Shown in pieces: positions 48,294 to 57,560 of a stretch of 64,000 nt of DNA. The translations under genes and the position numbers were made by a program. The notes beneath the pieces were generated by a model. That model was given only the letters and a program-made list of their open reading frames with translations. It did not search any database and was not told where the DNA came from. Origin of the DNA: Ancylobacter sonchi (lineage in GTDB: Bacteria; Pseudomonadota; Alphaproteobacteria; Rhizobiales; Xanthobacteraceae); assembly GCF_018390695.1 (NCBI RefSeq), contig NZ_JAHBGF010000046.1, positions 372,001 through 436,000 of the forward strand, given 5' to 3'. The stretch's first letter is position 1; the number at the start of each line of letters is the position of its first letter.

Positions 48294-49256
48294 ATGACCG
48301 ACGTCGCATCGCGCGATTACGACCTCACCGCCAAGGAGCGCCCGCTCGACGGGCCGTCCTATGCCTCGGCGTCCGACTATTTCGCGCTCCTGAAGCCGCG
48401 GGTGATGTCGCTCGTCGTGTTCACCGCGCTGGTCGGTATCCTGCGTGCGCCGGGCGACGTGCATCCGGTGATCGGCTTCACCGCGCTGTTGTGCATCGCC
48501 ATCGGCGCCGGCGCCTCCGGCGCGCTCAACATGTGGTGGGATGCCGACATCGACGCGGTGATGAGCCGGACCAAGCGCCGGCCGATTCCCGCCGGCCGCG
48601 TCACCCCGGGCGAGGCGCTCGCCTTCGGCATGACGCTGTCGGTCGGCTCGGTGATCGTGCTCGGCCTGCTGGTCGACGAGCTGGCGGCGGCGCTGCTGGC
48701 CTTCACCATCTTCTTCTATGTCGTGATCTACACGATGTGGCTGAAGCGCTCGACGCCGCAGAACATCGTGATCGGCGGCGCCGCCGGCGCCTTCCCGCCC
48801 ATGGTGGGCTGGGCGGCCGCCTCGGGCGGCATCGGCCTCGAAAGCGTGATCCTGTTCCTGATCATCTTCTTCTGGACCCCGCCGCATTTCTGGGCGCTGT
48901 CGCTCTACAAGGCCGACGACTATGCCCGCGCCGGCGTGCCGATGCTGCCGGTGGTGGCCGGGCAGGCCGAGACGCGGCGGCAGATCCTGCTCTACACGCT
49001 GCTCCTGGTGCCGCTCGCCATGTCGCCCTGGTTCCTCGGCATGGCCGGCCTCGCCTATGGCGTGGTCTCCGGCCTCTCCGGGGCGATGATGCTGGCGCTC
49101 GCCGTGAAGGTGTACCGCATCCGCGAGGGCGCGGCGGCGACCAAGGCGTGTAAGCAGCTGTTCGGCTTCTCGATCCTCTATCTGTTCACGCTCTTCGCGG
49201 TGCTGCTGGTCGAGGCGCTGCACGTGCCGTCCTGGCTCTCCGGGCTCGGGATCTGA
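48294..49256 (+). CDS. ctaB: Protohaem IX farnesyltransferase (haem O synthase)
   Basis: The 320-aa membrane prenyltransferase makes haem O from haem B for the aa3 oxidase. It shows the UbiA-family Asp motif [19 protein letters not shown] and the second loop [15 protein letters not shown], and [14 protein letters not shown]. It has about nine membrane spans. It sits in the normal position between ctaD and coxF. Confidence 0.95.
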   Translation: MTDVASRDYDLTAKERPLDGPSYASASDYFALLKPRVMSLVVFTALVGILRAPGDVHPVIGFTALLCIAIGAGASGALNMWWDADIDAVMSRTKRRPIPAGRVTPGEALAFGMTLSVGSVIVLGLLVDELAAALLAFTIFFYVVIYTMWLKRSTPQNIVIGGAAGAFPPMVGWAAASGGIGLESVILFLIIFFWTPPHFWALSLYKADDYARAGVPMLPVVAGQAETRRQILLYTLLLVPLAMSPWFLGMAGLAYGVVSGLSGAMMLALAVKVYRIREGAAATKACKQLFGFSILYLFTLFAVLLVEALHVPSWLSGLGI

Positions 49257-49281
49257 GCCGATGGCGCAAGGGAGCCTGACC

Positions 49282-49512
49282 ATGGCCGAGCCGGAGACCC
49301 AGCGCCGCGATGCGTTGTCCGAAATCAAGGGGCAGCCCGACATCAAGGCCGGCCCGCCGCCGCTCGACGGCGTGGTGCTGACCGAGGAGCAGCGCCGCAG
49401 CCGCCGCTCGCGCTCGGTGGCGATCGCCCTCGTGCTCGGCGCGCTGTGCCTGCTGTTCTACGTCGTCACCATCGTGAAGCTCGGCCCCGCCGTGCTGATC
49501 CGGCCGCTGTGA
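49282..49512 (+). CDS. coxF: CoxF family small membrane protein
   Basis: The 76-aa protein has one membrane span near the C-terminus (SVAIALVLGALCLLFYVVTI) after a charged N-terminal half (EEQRRSRRSRS). Its place between ctaB and ctaG and the LTEEQ-R-R-RS...VKLG pattern match the CoxF protein of alphaproteobacterial aa3 operons. The ATG at 49282 has GGGAG upstream; an in-frame ATG at 49261 lacks it. The exact assembly role is unclear. Confidence 0.85.
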   Translation: MAEPETQRRDALSEIKGQPDIKAGPPPLDGVVLTEEQRRSRRSRSVAIALVLGALCLLFYVVTIVKLGPAVLIRPL

Positions 49513-49519
49513 GGCGCCG

Positions 49520-50170
49520 ATGAGCGAGACGTCCCGCCCTGACCGAGACCCCGTCGCCGAGCGCGCCACCGCGCGTCGGCATGGGCTGGTGGCGGCGGGC
49601 TGCGTCGCCTTCGTCGCGCTGATGGTCGGCGCCGCCTATGCCTCGGTGCCGCTCTACCAGCTGTTCTGCCGGGTGACCGGCTTCGGCGGCGCCACCCAGG
49701 TGGCCTCGAGCGCCCCGGCCGCCACTTCCGACCGTGAGATCGAGATTCGCTTCGACGCCAATGTGGCGCCCGGCCTGTCCTGGCGCTTCGGGCCGGAGCA
49801 GCGCGCGGTGACGGTGAAGCTCGGCGAGACCAAGCTGATCTTCTACCGGGTCGAGAACACCGGCTCCACGCCGGCGACCGCGACGGCGAGCTACAACGTC
49901 ACCCCGGCGCAGGCCGGCTCCCACTTCGCCAAGATGCAGTGCTTCTGCTTCACCGACCAGACGCTGCAGCCCGGCGAGGCGCTGGACATGCCGGTGGTGT
50001 TCTTCGTCGATCCGGCGCTGGCCGACGACCCGGACGCCACGGGCGTGAACAGCATCACCCTGTCCTACACCTTCTTCGCCAAGACCAACGTCGCCAAGAC
50101 GAGCGCCGTGACGCCGGAACCGGCGGCGGGGCGGCCGAAGGCGGGCGAGGCGGACAAGTCCCCGCTCTAG
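49520..50170 (+). CDS. ctaG: Cytochrome c oxidase assembly protein CtaG/Cox11
   Basis: The 216-aa single-span protein inserts copper into the CuB site. After the span (residues ~23-42) comes YASVPLYQLFCRVTGFGG, then the copper-binding motif MQCFCFTDQTLQPGE with the conserved CFCF. The C-terminal part is the immunoglobulin-like Cox11 domain. It starts 7 bp after coxF. Confidence 0.96.
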   Translation: MSETSRPDRDPVAERATARRHGLVAAGCVAFVALMVGAAYASVPLYQLFCRVTGFGGATQVASSAPAATSDREIEIRFDANVAPGLSWRFGPEQRAVTVKLGETKLIFYRVENTGSTPATATASYNVTPAQAGSHFAKMQCFCFTDQTLQPGEALDMPVVFFVDPALADDPDATGVNSITLSYTFFAKTNVAKTSAVTPEPAAGRPKAGEADKSPL

Positions 50171-50453
50171 GGTCTTTCCCATCGCCGGGGAGGGCCGGCG
50201 GGTGGGACGGGGTCCGGGAAGCGGGAAGCCGGCCACGGCAGGCCGGTGACGAGAGATTGGGCGGGCCGGCCGAGGACATGGCCCAGCGCCGGACCTGACC
50301 GGGGCTCCGGTCCGGCAAGGGGTACCGGCCTGGTCAGGGCTTCGGCCCGGCGGGCGGAAACGCCGCAGCTGGGGCGTGACCTAGAGGCAGAACGACACAT
50401 TGCGGCCGCAAAATCGGACCGCTAGGAATAAGACGGAACGGAGAGCGCGACCC

Positions 50454-51290
50454 ATGGCCGAGGCCCACGCCAAGCAACACGACTACCACCTCGTCGACCC
50501 GAGCCCGTGGCCGTTCGTGATTTCCGTCTTCGCCTTCGTGCTGGCGGTCGGCGCCGTGTTCTGGATGCACGGCCAGCTCACCTCACTGGTGATGATCGTC
50601 GGCCTGCTCGGCGTGATCTACACCATGGGCGTGTGGTGGCGGGACGTCATCCGCGAGGGCCAGCAGCACTACCACACCCGCGTGGTGCAGCTGCATCTGC
50701 GCTACGGCATGATCCTGTTCATCGCCTCCGAGGTGATGTTCTTCGTGGCCTGGTTCTGGGCGTTCTTCGACGCCTCGATCTATGCCGGCGAGGCGATCAA
50801 CTACACCCGCGCCGAGTTCACCGGCGGGCACTGGCCGCCGCAGGGCATCGAGACCTTCGACCCCTGGCACCTGCCGCTGCTCAACACGCTGATCCTGCTC
50901 ACCTCCGGCACCACCCTGACCTGGGCGCACCATGCGCTGGTGCATGGCGACCGACAGAGCGCGAAATGGGGCCTGTGGTGCACGGTGGCGCTCGGCGTGC
51001 TGTTCTCGATGCTGCAGGCTTATGAGTACAGCCACGCCACCTTCGCCTTCTCCGGCAACATCTACGGCGCCACCTTCTTCATGGCGACCGGCTTCCACGG
51101 CTTCCACGTCATCGTCGGCACCATCTTCCTCGCCGTGTGCCTCGGGCGGCTCTATGCCGGCCACTTCACCCCGACCGCGCATTTCGGCTTCGAGGCGGCG
51201 GCCTGGTACTGGCACTTCGTCGACGTGGTCTGGCTGTTCCTCTTCACTTTCATCTATGTGTGGGGCGGCGGTACCGTCGCCGCGCACTGA
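50454..51290 (+). CDS. coxC: Cytochrome c oxidase subunit III
   Basis: The 278-aa, seven-span subunit stabilises the oxidase. Typical motifs are [13 protein letters not shown], the [13 protein letters not shown] loop, [16 protein letters not shown] and [13 protein letters not shown]. The ATG at 50454 has GGAG upstream. A 283-bp GC-rich gap from ctaG holds no gene. Confidence 0.96.
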   Translation: MAEAHAKQHDYHLVDPSPWPFVISVFAFVLAVGAVFWMHGQLTSLVMIVGLLGVIYTMGVWWRDVIREGQQHYHTRVVQLHLRYGMILFIASEVMFFVAWFWAFFDASIYAGEAINYTRAEFTGGHWPPQGIETFDPWHLPLLNTLILLTSGTTLTWAHHALVHGDRQSAKWGLWCTVALGVLFSMLQAYEYSHATFAFSGNIYGATFFMATGFHGFHVIVGTIFLAVCLGRLYAGHFTPTAHFGFEAAAWYWHFVDVVWLFLFTFIYVWGGGTVAAH

Positions 51291-52041
51291 GCGACGCGCC
51301 GGCGACGTCCGGCAGCACGTTTGGCGGGGCGGCCGGGGCCGCCCCGCTTGCGTTTCGGGGCGAGTATTCCGGGGCGCGGGCGCGGGGCCGGCCTGTCAGG
51401 AACCGCCTGGCGGAGCCGCCATCCCGGTGTCGCCGTCCCGGTTCCGACATGGCGAGGCTGGCGGCGATGGCGGGGGCGAGCGCCCGCCGGCGCGCGACGG
51501 GTCCTCGCTGACGGGTGCCGCTTCTGGCCGGAGCTCGAGGAGGGCGTGGCGTTCGACGACGCGGCACGGCCGGTTGGGTTCCCGCCAGTCCCTGTCCTCG
51601 CCGGCGCCTCCGGACAGCTTGCCCGTCTCGAGCTGCCCGGTGAAAGCCGCCGGGTGCCGTCCGAAGGCGGCGGAGCCTGGGATGCCGGCGCTGACGCAGG
51701 CAGGGGCAGGGTAGGCGCGACAGGGGTGTCGGCACCGCACCGCGCCGGCACCTTGCAGGTGATCATCGCGTGGGCCGGGCGGCCGGTCGCAGAGGCCGCG
51801 GATCCCCGCGCTTTTCGCACCGCATGCCGGTGGCGGCGACGCGGGGGAAGCTGATATGAACGCCCGATCGCGCAGGCGATCGTGCGGGCCGCGGCGATCC
51901 CGACCCGGCTGCTCCGTTCCACCGGGCGGGCGGCGGCCAGGAGATGCGGCGGCCAGGAGATGCGGCGGCCGGGAGATGCGGCGGCCAGTGGATGCGGAGG
52001 TTGCGCCGCGCGGTGCGCCGGGCGGCGAGGGAGAGACGAGA
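51291..52041. other. 750-bp gap inside the cox cluster without a supported gene
   Basis: Long frames exist on both strands because stop codons are rare in GC-rich DNA, but none shows motifs or a ribosome site. The region ends in a 16-bp tandem repeat (51932-51995). A gap this long is unusual between coxC and the DUF983 gene, so it may contain decayed sequence. Confidence 0.5.
51932..51995 (+). repeat. Four tandem copies of a 16-bp unit
   Basis: GGCGGCCAGGAGATGC is repeated at 51932, 51948, 51964 (one change) and 51980 (one change). A 16-bp period breaks the reading frame, so the array is not coding. It contains repeated GGAG followed by ATG-like positions, 47 bp before the DUF983 start. Confidence 0.85.
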
Positions 52042-52428
52042 ATGGACCTGCAACCCTTCCACACCGGCGTCTCGCCCTATGCGGCCGGCCTGACCTGCCG
52101 CTGCCCACGCTGCGGCCAGGGCAAGCTGTTCTCCGGCTTCCTCACCGTCGCCCCCGCCTGTACGCGCTGCGGGCTCGACTACAGCTTCGACGATTCCGGC
52201 GACGGGCCGGTGGTGTTCATCATCCTCGCCGCCGGCTCGCTGGTGGTCGGCCTAGCCCTGTGGGTCGAGCTCAGCTTCGCCCCGCCGCTCTGGGTGCATG
52301 CGCTGCTGTGGACGCCGCTGGTGCTGATCTCGACGCTCGGCCTGCTGCGCCCGCTGAAGGCGACGCTGATCGCCCTGCAATACGCCAAGCAGGCGGCGCA
52401 GGGCCGGCTCGACAAGGGTGAACCGTGA
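52042..52428 (+). CDS. DUF983 family membrane protein
   Basis: The 128-aa protein has an N-terminal zinc-ribbon-like part with two Cys pairs (CRCPRCGQGKLF and CTRCGLDY) and two membrane spans (VVFIILAAGSLVVGLAL; ALLWTPLVLISTLGLL). DUF983 proteins are standard members of alphaproteobacterial cox operons, probably in oxidase assembly. A GAGGGAGAG ribosome site precedes the ATG. Its stop overlaps the surf1 start by 4 bp. Confidence 0.9.
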   Translation: MDLQPFHTGVSPYAAGLTCRCPRCGQGKLFSGFLTVAPACTRCGLDYSFDDSGDGPVVFIILAAGSLVVGLALWVELSFAPPLWVHALLWTPLVLISTLGLLRPLKATLIALQYAKQAAQGRLDKGEP

Positions 52429-53183
52429 GCGAGCCCGCAACCCCGCCCCGCCGCCGGATGAAGCCCGGCCGGGTCATCGGCCTGATCGCCAGCGGCATCG
52501 CCTTCGCCATACTGGTGTCGCTCGGTGTCTGGCAGCTGGAGCGGCTGGCCTGGAAGCAGGGCCTGATCGCCAAGGTCGACGCCCGCATCCACGAGGCGGC
52601 GGTGCCGGCGCCCGAGGAGCAGGACTGGGACGAGGTCGATTTCGCCGGCGACGAATATCGCCGCGTCACCGTCGCCGGCCGCTTCCGCCACGATCTGGAG
52701 GTGCAGGTCTACACGCTCGCCGACCAGACGCCGGATGGCGGGGGCGGGCCGGGCTACTGGGTGATCACCCCGCTGGTGACCGCCGAGGGCGCGGCGATCC
52801 TGATCAATCGCGGCTTCGTGCCGATGCGGCTGAAGAACCCGGCCGACCGGTCCGAGGGACAGGTCGACGGCATGGTGAACGTCACCGGGCTGATTCGCAT
52901 GCCGGAGGAGGCCGGGCTGTTCACGCCGCCGAACGACCCGTCCAAGGACGCCTGGTATGTGCGCGACCCCTTCGCCATCGCCGAGGCCAAGGGGCTCCTG
53001 CGGGTGGCGCCGTTCCTCATCGATGCCGACGCCGCGCCCAATCCCGGCGGCTGGCCGCTGGGCGGCACGACGCGCATCGCCTTCCCCAACCGGCATCTCG
53101 AATATGCGCTGACCTGGTTCGGCCTTGCCGCCTCGCTGGCGGGGGTGGGTCTGGCGGTGCTGTGGCGCCGGCGGCGCAGCTAG
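52425..53183 (+). CDS. SURF1 family cytochrome oxidase assembly protein
   Basis: The 252-aa protein has two membrane spans, at the N-terminus (VIGLIASGIAFAILVSLGVW) and at the C-terminus (FGLAASLAGVGLAVLW), around a periplasmic domain with LGVWQLERLAWKQ, EYRRVTVAGRF and VNRGFVP-like ILINRGFVPM. It helps place haem a in subunit I. The GTG start overlaps the DUF983 stop (GTGA). Confidence 0.93.
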   Translation: MSEPATPPRRRMKPGRVIGLIASGIAFAILVSLGVWQLERLAWKQGLIAKVDARIHEAAVPAPEEQDWDEVDFAGDEYRRVTVAGRFRHDLEVQVYTLADQTPDGGGGPGYWVITPLVTAEGAAILINRGFVPMRLKNPADRSEGQVDGMVNVTGLIRMPEEAGLFTPPNDPSKDAWYVRDPFAIAEAKGLLRVAPFLIDADAAPNPGGWPLGGTTRIAFPNRHLEYALTWFGLAASLAGVGLAVLWRRRRS

Positions 53184-53324
53184 GCGGCGGAGCTAGGCCG
53201 AGGGCCACGGCGAGGCGTTTGCGGTGCGGTAGCCGAGATGCTTGCCTCGCGGGCGCGCCGCCACTAGGTTGCGGCGCTTTCCGGCGGCCCCGCGCCGCCG
53301 ACCGTTTCCAGTGGAGGCGCGAGC

Positions 53325-54734
53325 TTGCGCTATATCTCGACACGCGGCGAAGCGCCGGCGCTCGCCTTTTCCGACGCCCTGCTGGCCGGGCTCGCCCGCG
53401 ATGGCGGGCTCTATGTTCCCGAGGCCTATCCGGCGCTCGCTCCCGCCGACATCGCCCGCCTCGCCGGCCATTCCTATGCCGAGGTGGCCGGCCGGGTGAT
53501 CGCGCCCTTCGTCGACGCCGCCTTCGCGCCCAACGTGCTGGCGCCGATGCTGGACGAGGCCTATGCCTCCTTCCGCCATGTCGCGACGACGCCGCTGGTG
53601 CAGATCGCGCCGAACCGCTTCGTGCTGGAGCTGTTCCACGGCCCGACGCTGGCGTTCAAGGACGTCGCCATGCAGCTGCTCGGCCGCATGATGGATCACG
53701 TGCTCGTTGAGAGGGATGCCCGCGCGACCATCGTCGGCGCCACCTCCGGCGACACCGGCTCGGCGGCGATCGAGGCGTTCCGCGGCCGGGCGCGCACCGA
53801 CGTGTTCATCCTCTACCCGGCGGGCCGCGTCTCCGAGGTGCAGCGCCGGCAGATGACCACGGTGCCGGACGCCAATGTCCACGCCATCGCGGTGGAAGGC
53901 ACGTTCGACGACTGCCAGGGCCATGTGAAGGCGCTGTTCAACGACCACGCCTTCCGCGACCGGCTGGCGCTGGCCGGGGTGAACTCGATCAACTGGGCGC
54001 GCATCGTCGCGCAGGTGGTGTACTACTTCTATGCCGGCGTGGCACTGGGCGCGCCGCACCGCCCGGTGTCCTTCGTGGTGCCGACCGGCAATTTCGGCGA
54101 CATCCTCGCCGGCTATGTCGCCAAGCAGATGGGACTGCCGGTCGCCCGGCTCGCCATCGCCACCAATGTGAACGACATCCTCGCCCGCACGCTGGCCACC
54201 GGCCGCTACGAGGTGACCGGGGTGGTGCCGTCCTCCTCGCCCTCGATGGACATCGAGGTGTCGTCGAATTTCGAGCGGCTGCTGTTCGACGCGCATGACC
54301 GCGACGCCGGGGCGGTGCGCGGGCTGATGGCCTCGCTGGCGCAGTCCGGCTCGTTCTCGCCGCGCAACGAGGCGCTCGCCGCCATTCGTGCCGAATTCGA
54401 CGCCGGCCGCGCCGACGAACAGGAGACCGCCGCTACCATCGCCCGGGTGCGAGCCGAGACGGGCTATCTGCTCGACCCGCACACCGCCGTCGCGGTGGCG
54501 GTGGCCGAGAAGCTGAAGCACGACCCGAAGGTGCCGCAGGTGGTTCTGTCCACCGCGCATCCGGCGAAGTTCCCCGATGCGGTCGAGAAGGCCTGCGGCG
54601 AGCGCCCGGCGCTGCCGCCGCATCTCGCCGACCTCCTCGAGCGCCCCGAGCGCACGCCGACGCTGCCGAACGACATCGCGGCGATCCGCGCCTATATCGA
54701 GGCGCATGCGCGCATCGCGGCGGACGCGGCATGA
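53325..54734 (+). CDS. thrC: Threonine synthase
   Basis: The 469-aa PLP enzyme converts O-phosphohomoserine to threonine. It begins LRYISTRGEAPALAFSDALL, the usual proteobacterial N-terminus, here from a TTG codon with GGAGG 8 bp upstream. The PLP lysine lies in FHGPTLAFKDVAMQ, and the phosphate/PLP loop is GATSGDTGSAAIEAF. It follows surf1 by 141 bp and overlaps the M16 peptidase gene by 4 bp. Confidence 0.96.
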   Translation: MRYISTRGEAPALAFSDALLAGLARDGGLYVPEAYPALAPADIARLAGHSYAEVAGRVIAPFVDAAFAPNVLAPMLDEAYASFRHVATTPLVQIAPNRFVLELFHGPTLAFKDVAMQLLGRMMDHVLVERDARATIVGATSGDTGSAAIEAFRGRARTDVFILYPAGRVSEVQRRQMTTVPDANVHAIAVEGTFDDCQGHVKALFNDHAFRDRLALAGVNSINWARIVAQVVYYFYAGVALGAPHRPVSFVVPTGNFGDILAGYVAKQMGLPVARLAIATNVNDILARTLATGRYEVTGVVPSSSPSMDIEVSSNFERLLFDAHDRDAGAVRGLMASLAQSGSFSPRNEALAAIRAEFDAGRADEQETAATIARVRAETGYLLDPHTAVAVAVAEKLKHDPKVPQVVLSTAHPAKFPDAVEKACGERPALPPHLADLLERPERTPTLPNDIAAIRAYIEAHARIAADAA

Positions 54735-56029
54735 GCGGCGCCCCGGTGAACGAACCGCGCATCACCACGCTGGAGAACGGCGTCACCGTCATCTCCGACA
54801 CGATGGGACACCTCGCCACCGCCTCGCTCGGCATCTGGGCCGGGGCGGGCTCGCGCGACGAGGCGCCGAGCGAGCACGGCATCTCGCATCTGCTCGAACA
54901 CATGGCGTTCAAGGGCACGCGCCGGCGTTCGGCCCGCGCCATCGCCGAGGAGATCGAGGCGGTGGGCGGCGACATCAACGCCGCCACCAGCGTCGAGCAT
55001 ACCTCCTATCACGCGCGGGTGCTGGCCGAGGACGTGCCGCTGGCGGTCGACGTGCTCGCCGACATCCTCACCGAGCCGGCCTTCGATCCCGAGGAGCTGA
55101 CGCGCGAGCACAATGTCATCGTGCAGGAGATCGGCGCCGCGCTCGACACGCCGGACGACCTGGTGTTCGATCTGTTCCAGGAGCGGGCCTTCCCCGGCCA
55201 GCCGGTGGGACGCTCGATCCTCGGCACGCCGGCCAGCGTGAAGTCGTTCGGGCCGGGCGCGCTGCGCACCTATCTCGACCGCAACTACCGCACCGGGCGG
55301 ATGATCGTCGCCGGCGCCGGAGCCATCGAGCATGACCGTCTGGTCGAGGAGGCGGGCCGCCGGCTCGCCGGCCTGCCCAGGGGCGACAAGCCGGCGCCGG
55401 TGGCGGCGGAATATCGCGGCGGCGTCGAGATCGGCGGCGGGCGCGACCTTGAACAGGCGCATGTGCTGATCGGCCTCGAGGGCTTGTCCTATCGCGATCC
55501 CGGCATCCACGCGCTGCAGGTGTTCACCAACGTGCTGGGCGGCGGCATGTCGTCGCGGCTGTTCCAGGAGGTGCGCGAGAAGCGCGGGCTCTGCTACGCG
55601 GTCTATGCCTTCCACTGGAGCTATGGCGACACCGGGCTGTTCGGCGTCTATGCCGGCACCGACGCCGGCGACCTCGGCGAGCTGGTCAATGTCGTGGTCG
55701 ACGAGATCGCCGCGACCACCGAGACCATCACCGAGGCGGAGCTCAACCGTTCCAAGGCGCAGGCCAAGGTCGGGCTGCTGACGGCGCTGGAAAGCTCCGG
55801 CGCGCGTGCCGACCAGCTCGCCCGGCAGATGCTGGCCTTCGGCCGGCCGATCCCGCTGGAGGAGATCATCGCCAAGGTGGAGGCGGTGACGCTGGACGAC
55901 GCCCGCGCCGCCGGGCGGCGGCTCATCGCCGGCGGCAAGGCCGGCACCCGGCCGACCTTCACGGCGCTGGGACCGCAGAAGCCTCTTGAATCCGCCGCGC
56001 GCTTCGCCGAACGTTTGGGTTCAGGCTGA
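54731..56029 (+). CDS. M16 family zinc metallopeptidase (processing-peptidase-like)
   Basis: The 432-aa protein has the inverted zinc motif HLLEH in EHGISHLLEHMAFKGTRRR, with the downstream Glu in the helix around NVIVQEIG. The second M16 half is NVLGGGMSSRLFQEVREKRGLCY. It is closely related to the beta subunit of mitochondrial processing peptidase. The likely role is breakdown of peptides. Translationally coupled to thrC (ATGA). Confidence 0.93.
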   Translation: MSGAPVNEPRITTLENGVTVISDTMGHLATASLGIWAGAGSRDEAPSEHGISHLLEHMAFKGTRRRSARAIAEEIEAVGGDINAATSVEHTSYHARVLAEDVPLAVDVLADILTEPAFDPEELTREHNVIVQEIGAALDTPDDLVFDLFQERAFPGQPVGRSILGTPASVKSFGPGALRTYLDRNYRTGRMIVAGAGAIEHDRLVEEAGRRLAGLPRGDKPAPVAAEYRGGVEIGGGRDLEQAHVLIGLEGLSYRDPGIHALQVFTNVLGGGMSSRLFQEVREKRGLCYAVYAFHWSYGDTGLFGVYAGTDAGDLGELVNVVVDEIAATTETITEAELNRSKAQAKVGLLTALESSGARADQLARQMLAFGRPIPLEEIIAKVEAVTLDDARAAGRRLIAGGKAGTRPTFTALGPQKPLESAARFAERLGSG

Positions 56030-56058
56030 ATCCCTCAGCCCGAACGTCCGTCGACCCC

Positions 56059-56706
56059 ATGGCTCTGTTCCGCAGCGTTTCCTGGCCGGAGCCGCCCTCG
56101 CTGATCGAAGGCGAGGGCGTCGTCCTGCGCATGCCGCTAATGTCGGATTTCGCCGCCTGGGCGACGCTGCGCGATGAAAGCCGAACCTTCCTGGCGCCGT
56201 GGGAGCCGCTCTGGCCGGCGCATGACCTGACGCGCGGCGCCTTCCGCCGCCGCATGCGCCGTTATGCCCGCGACCTGAAGGAGGACAGCGCCTATCCGTT
56301 CCTGGTGCTGCGCGCCACCGACCGGGTGCTGCTCGGCGGGCTGTCGCTCTCCAATGTGCGGCGCGGCGTGACGCAGACGGCGAGCCTCGGCTACTGGATG
56401 GGCGCGCCTTTCGCCGGCAAGGGCCACATGACGGCGGCGGTGCGGGCGCTGCTGCCCTATGCGCATGGCACGCTCGGCCTCCGGCGCATCGAGGCCGCCT
56501 GCCTGCCGAGCAACCAGCCCTCGATCCGGCTGTTGCAGAAGGTCGGCTTTCGCCGCGAGGGCTATGGCCGGGAATATCTCTGCATCAACGGCGTGTGGCA
56601 GGACCACCTGCTGTTCGCGCGGCTCTCCAGCGATCCGGTGGCGCCGGCCCCGACCCCGGCGCGCCCGACCCTGGTGCACGATGCCGATGAGGGGCGGGGC
56701 GGCTGA
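56059..56706 (+). CDS. GNAT family N-acetyltransferase (RimJ/RimL-like)
   Basis: The 215-aa protein shows the GNAT pattern with acetyl-CoA loop YWMGAPFAGKGHMTAAVRAL, then LRRIEAACLPSNQPSIRLLQ and KVGFRREGYGREYL, as in ribosomal-protein alanine acetyltransferases. It follows the M16 gene by 29 bp, an order conserved in Rhizobiales as far as I recall. A Pro-rich C-terminal tail is not part of the fold. Confidence 0.9.
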   Translation: MALFRSVSWPEPPSLIEGEGVVLRMPLMSDFAAWATLRDESRTFLAPWEPLWPAHDLTRGAFRRRMRRYARDLKEDSAYPFLVLRATDRVLLGGLSLSNVRRGVTQTASLGYWMGAPFAGKGHMTAAVRALLPYAHGTLGLRRIEAACLPSNQPSIRLLQKVGFRREGYGREYLCINGVWQDHLLFARLSSDPVAPAPTPARPTLVHDADEGRGG

Positions 56707-57100
56707 GCCGAACCGCCGCATCGGACGGGTCCGATGGGGTGCCGGGTGCGCGGCGTTATCAGATCTTTCGCCGAGTTCTCGTTTCGCCGAGTTCTCGTGC
56801 TGAGCCCTCAAGGGAGGAGTCCTCGGGGCCGAGTCTTGCACCGTATCGGCACGCGGGGGATGGCAGGGTGCCGGGTGTCCCGGTAGTGTTCAGCAAGGCT
56901 TCAGTCTGGAACGCATATAAAAAGAAGCCTTCACAGACTAGAAATCCTAAAAACTGAGGCCGTGCGAAGATGAATATTCGCGTCTGTGATCGGCTGATCG
57001 GGTTTTGCCGATTGACGGCGGGGCCGATTGACGCGAGAAAGAAGTACAGGCAGAAATTTAGAATTATTCTAAATAGCTCGTCACTTGGTTCCGCCGCACG
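56707..57100. other. Gap before bfd carrying an iron control element
   Basis: About 390 bp with no gene. The final 50 bp are AT-rich and hold the Irr-type palindrome at 57056-57074, so the bfd promoter is here. The sequence CGAGTTCTCGTTTCGCCGAGTTCTCGT near 56770 is a short direct repeat of CGCCGAGTTCTCGT. Confidence 0.5.
57056..57074. promoter_or_regulatory. Irr-type iron control element (ICE) before bfd
   Basis: ATTTAGAAT-T-ATTCTAAAT is a perfect 9-bp inverted repeat and matches the ICE consensus TTTAGAA-N3-TTCTAAA. Irr binds such elements under iron limitation in Rhizobiales and represses iron-storage genes. It lies 27 bp before the bfd ATG, consistent with repression. Confidence 0.8.
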
Positions 57101-57424
57101 ATGATTGTGTGTTCGTGTAACGTGCTCTCCGACACGCAGGTCCGCGCCGCCATCGCCGATCCCGAGGCGAGCGTGCGCACGGCCGGACAAGTGTATCGCT
57201 GCCTCGGCTGCAGCCCGCAATGCGGCCGCTGCGCCCGCACCATCCGCAAGCTGATCGACGACATCAACGCCGCCCCGGCCTGCGGCGCCTGCCCGCTGGA
57301 ATGCGCGGTGAAGGACCATGCGCACGATCACGCGCACGGCCACGGCCACGCGCACGAGCATGTCCATACCGCCGAGCAGCTGCTCGCCGACCTCATGCCG
57401 GCCAATCTACTGGCGGCGGAATAG
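57101..57424 (+). CDS. bfd: Bacterioferritin-associated ferredoxin with Cys/His-rich tail
   Basis: The 107-aa protein has an N-terminal [2Fe-2S] BFD domain (residues 1-60): ligands are CSC at 4-6 and the pair CLGCSPQC. It reduces the iron core of bacterioferritin to release Fe(II). Most Bfd proteins end at about 60-75 aa. Here a tail follows with CGACPLEC and then a His-rich run (HAHDHAHGHGHAHEHVH), which could hold or pass on metal. It lies upstream of bfr, with separate ICE-like control of both genes. Confidence 0.9.
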   Translation: MIVCSCNVLSDTQVRAAIADPEASVRTAGQVYRCLGCSPQCGRCARTIRKLIDDINAAPACGACPLECAVKDHAHDHAHGHGHAHEHVHTAEQLLADLMPANLLAAE

Positions 57425-57496
57425 CCGTTTCTCCTCCCCGATCCTGACCGACTGACCTTGCGCCGGCGCTTGCTGGCCGGTTTGCTCCCGCCTTCG

Positions 57497-57523
57497 CCAC
57501 GCGATCGGCCGCCGATCGCGTGG
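57497..57523. promoter_or_regulatory. Perfect 27-bp palindrome between bfd and bfr
   Basis: CCACGCGATCGGC-C-GCCGATCGCGTGG has 13-bp perfect arms and a single central base. It lies 73 bp after the bfd stop and 99 bp before the bfr ATG. No T-run follows, so it could be an operator or a hairpin that stops or stabilises bfd mRNA. Confidence 0.45.
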
Positions 57524-57560
57524 ATAATCGCGTTCGTCCCCTGTTCGCGTCTTGTCATTC

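Noticed and set aside
51932..51995. 16-bp tandem repeat considered as a CRISPR or coding repeat
   Set aside because: No spacers, and the 16-bp period shifts the frame each copy.
57519..57527. CGTGGATAA as a DnaA box (TTATCCACG on the other strand)
   Set aside because: It is the edge of the 27-bp palindrome between bfd and bfr, far from the replication genes and isolated.
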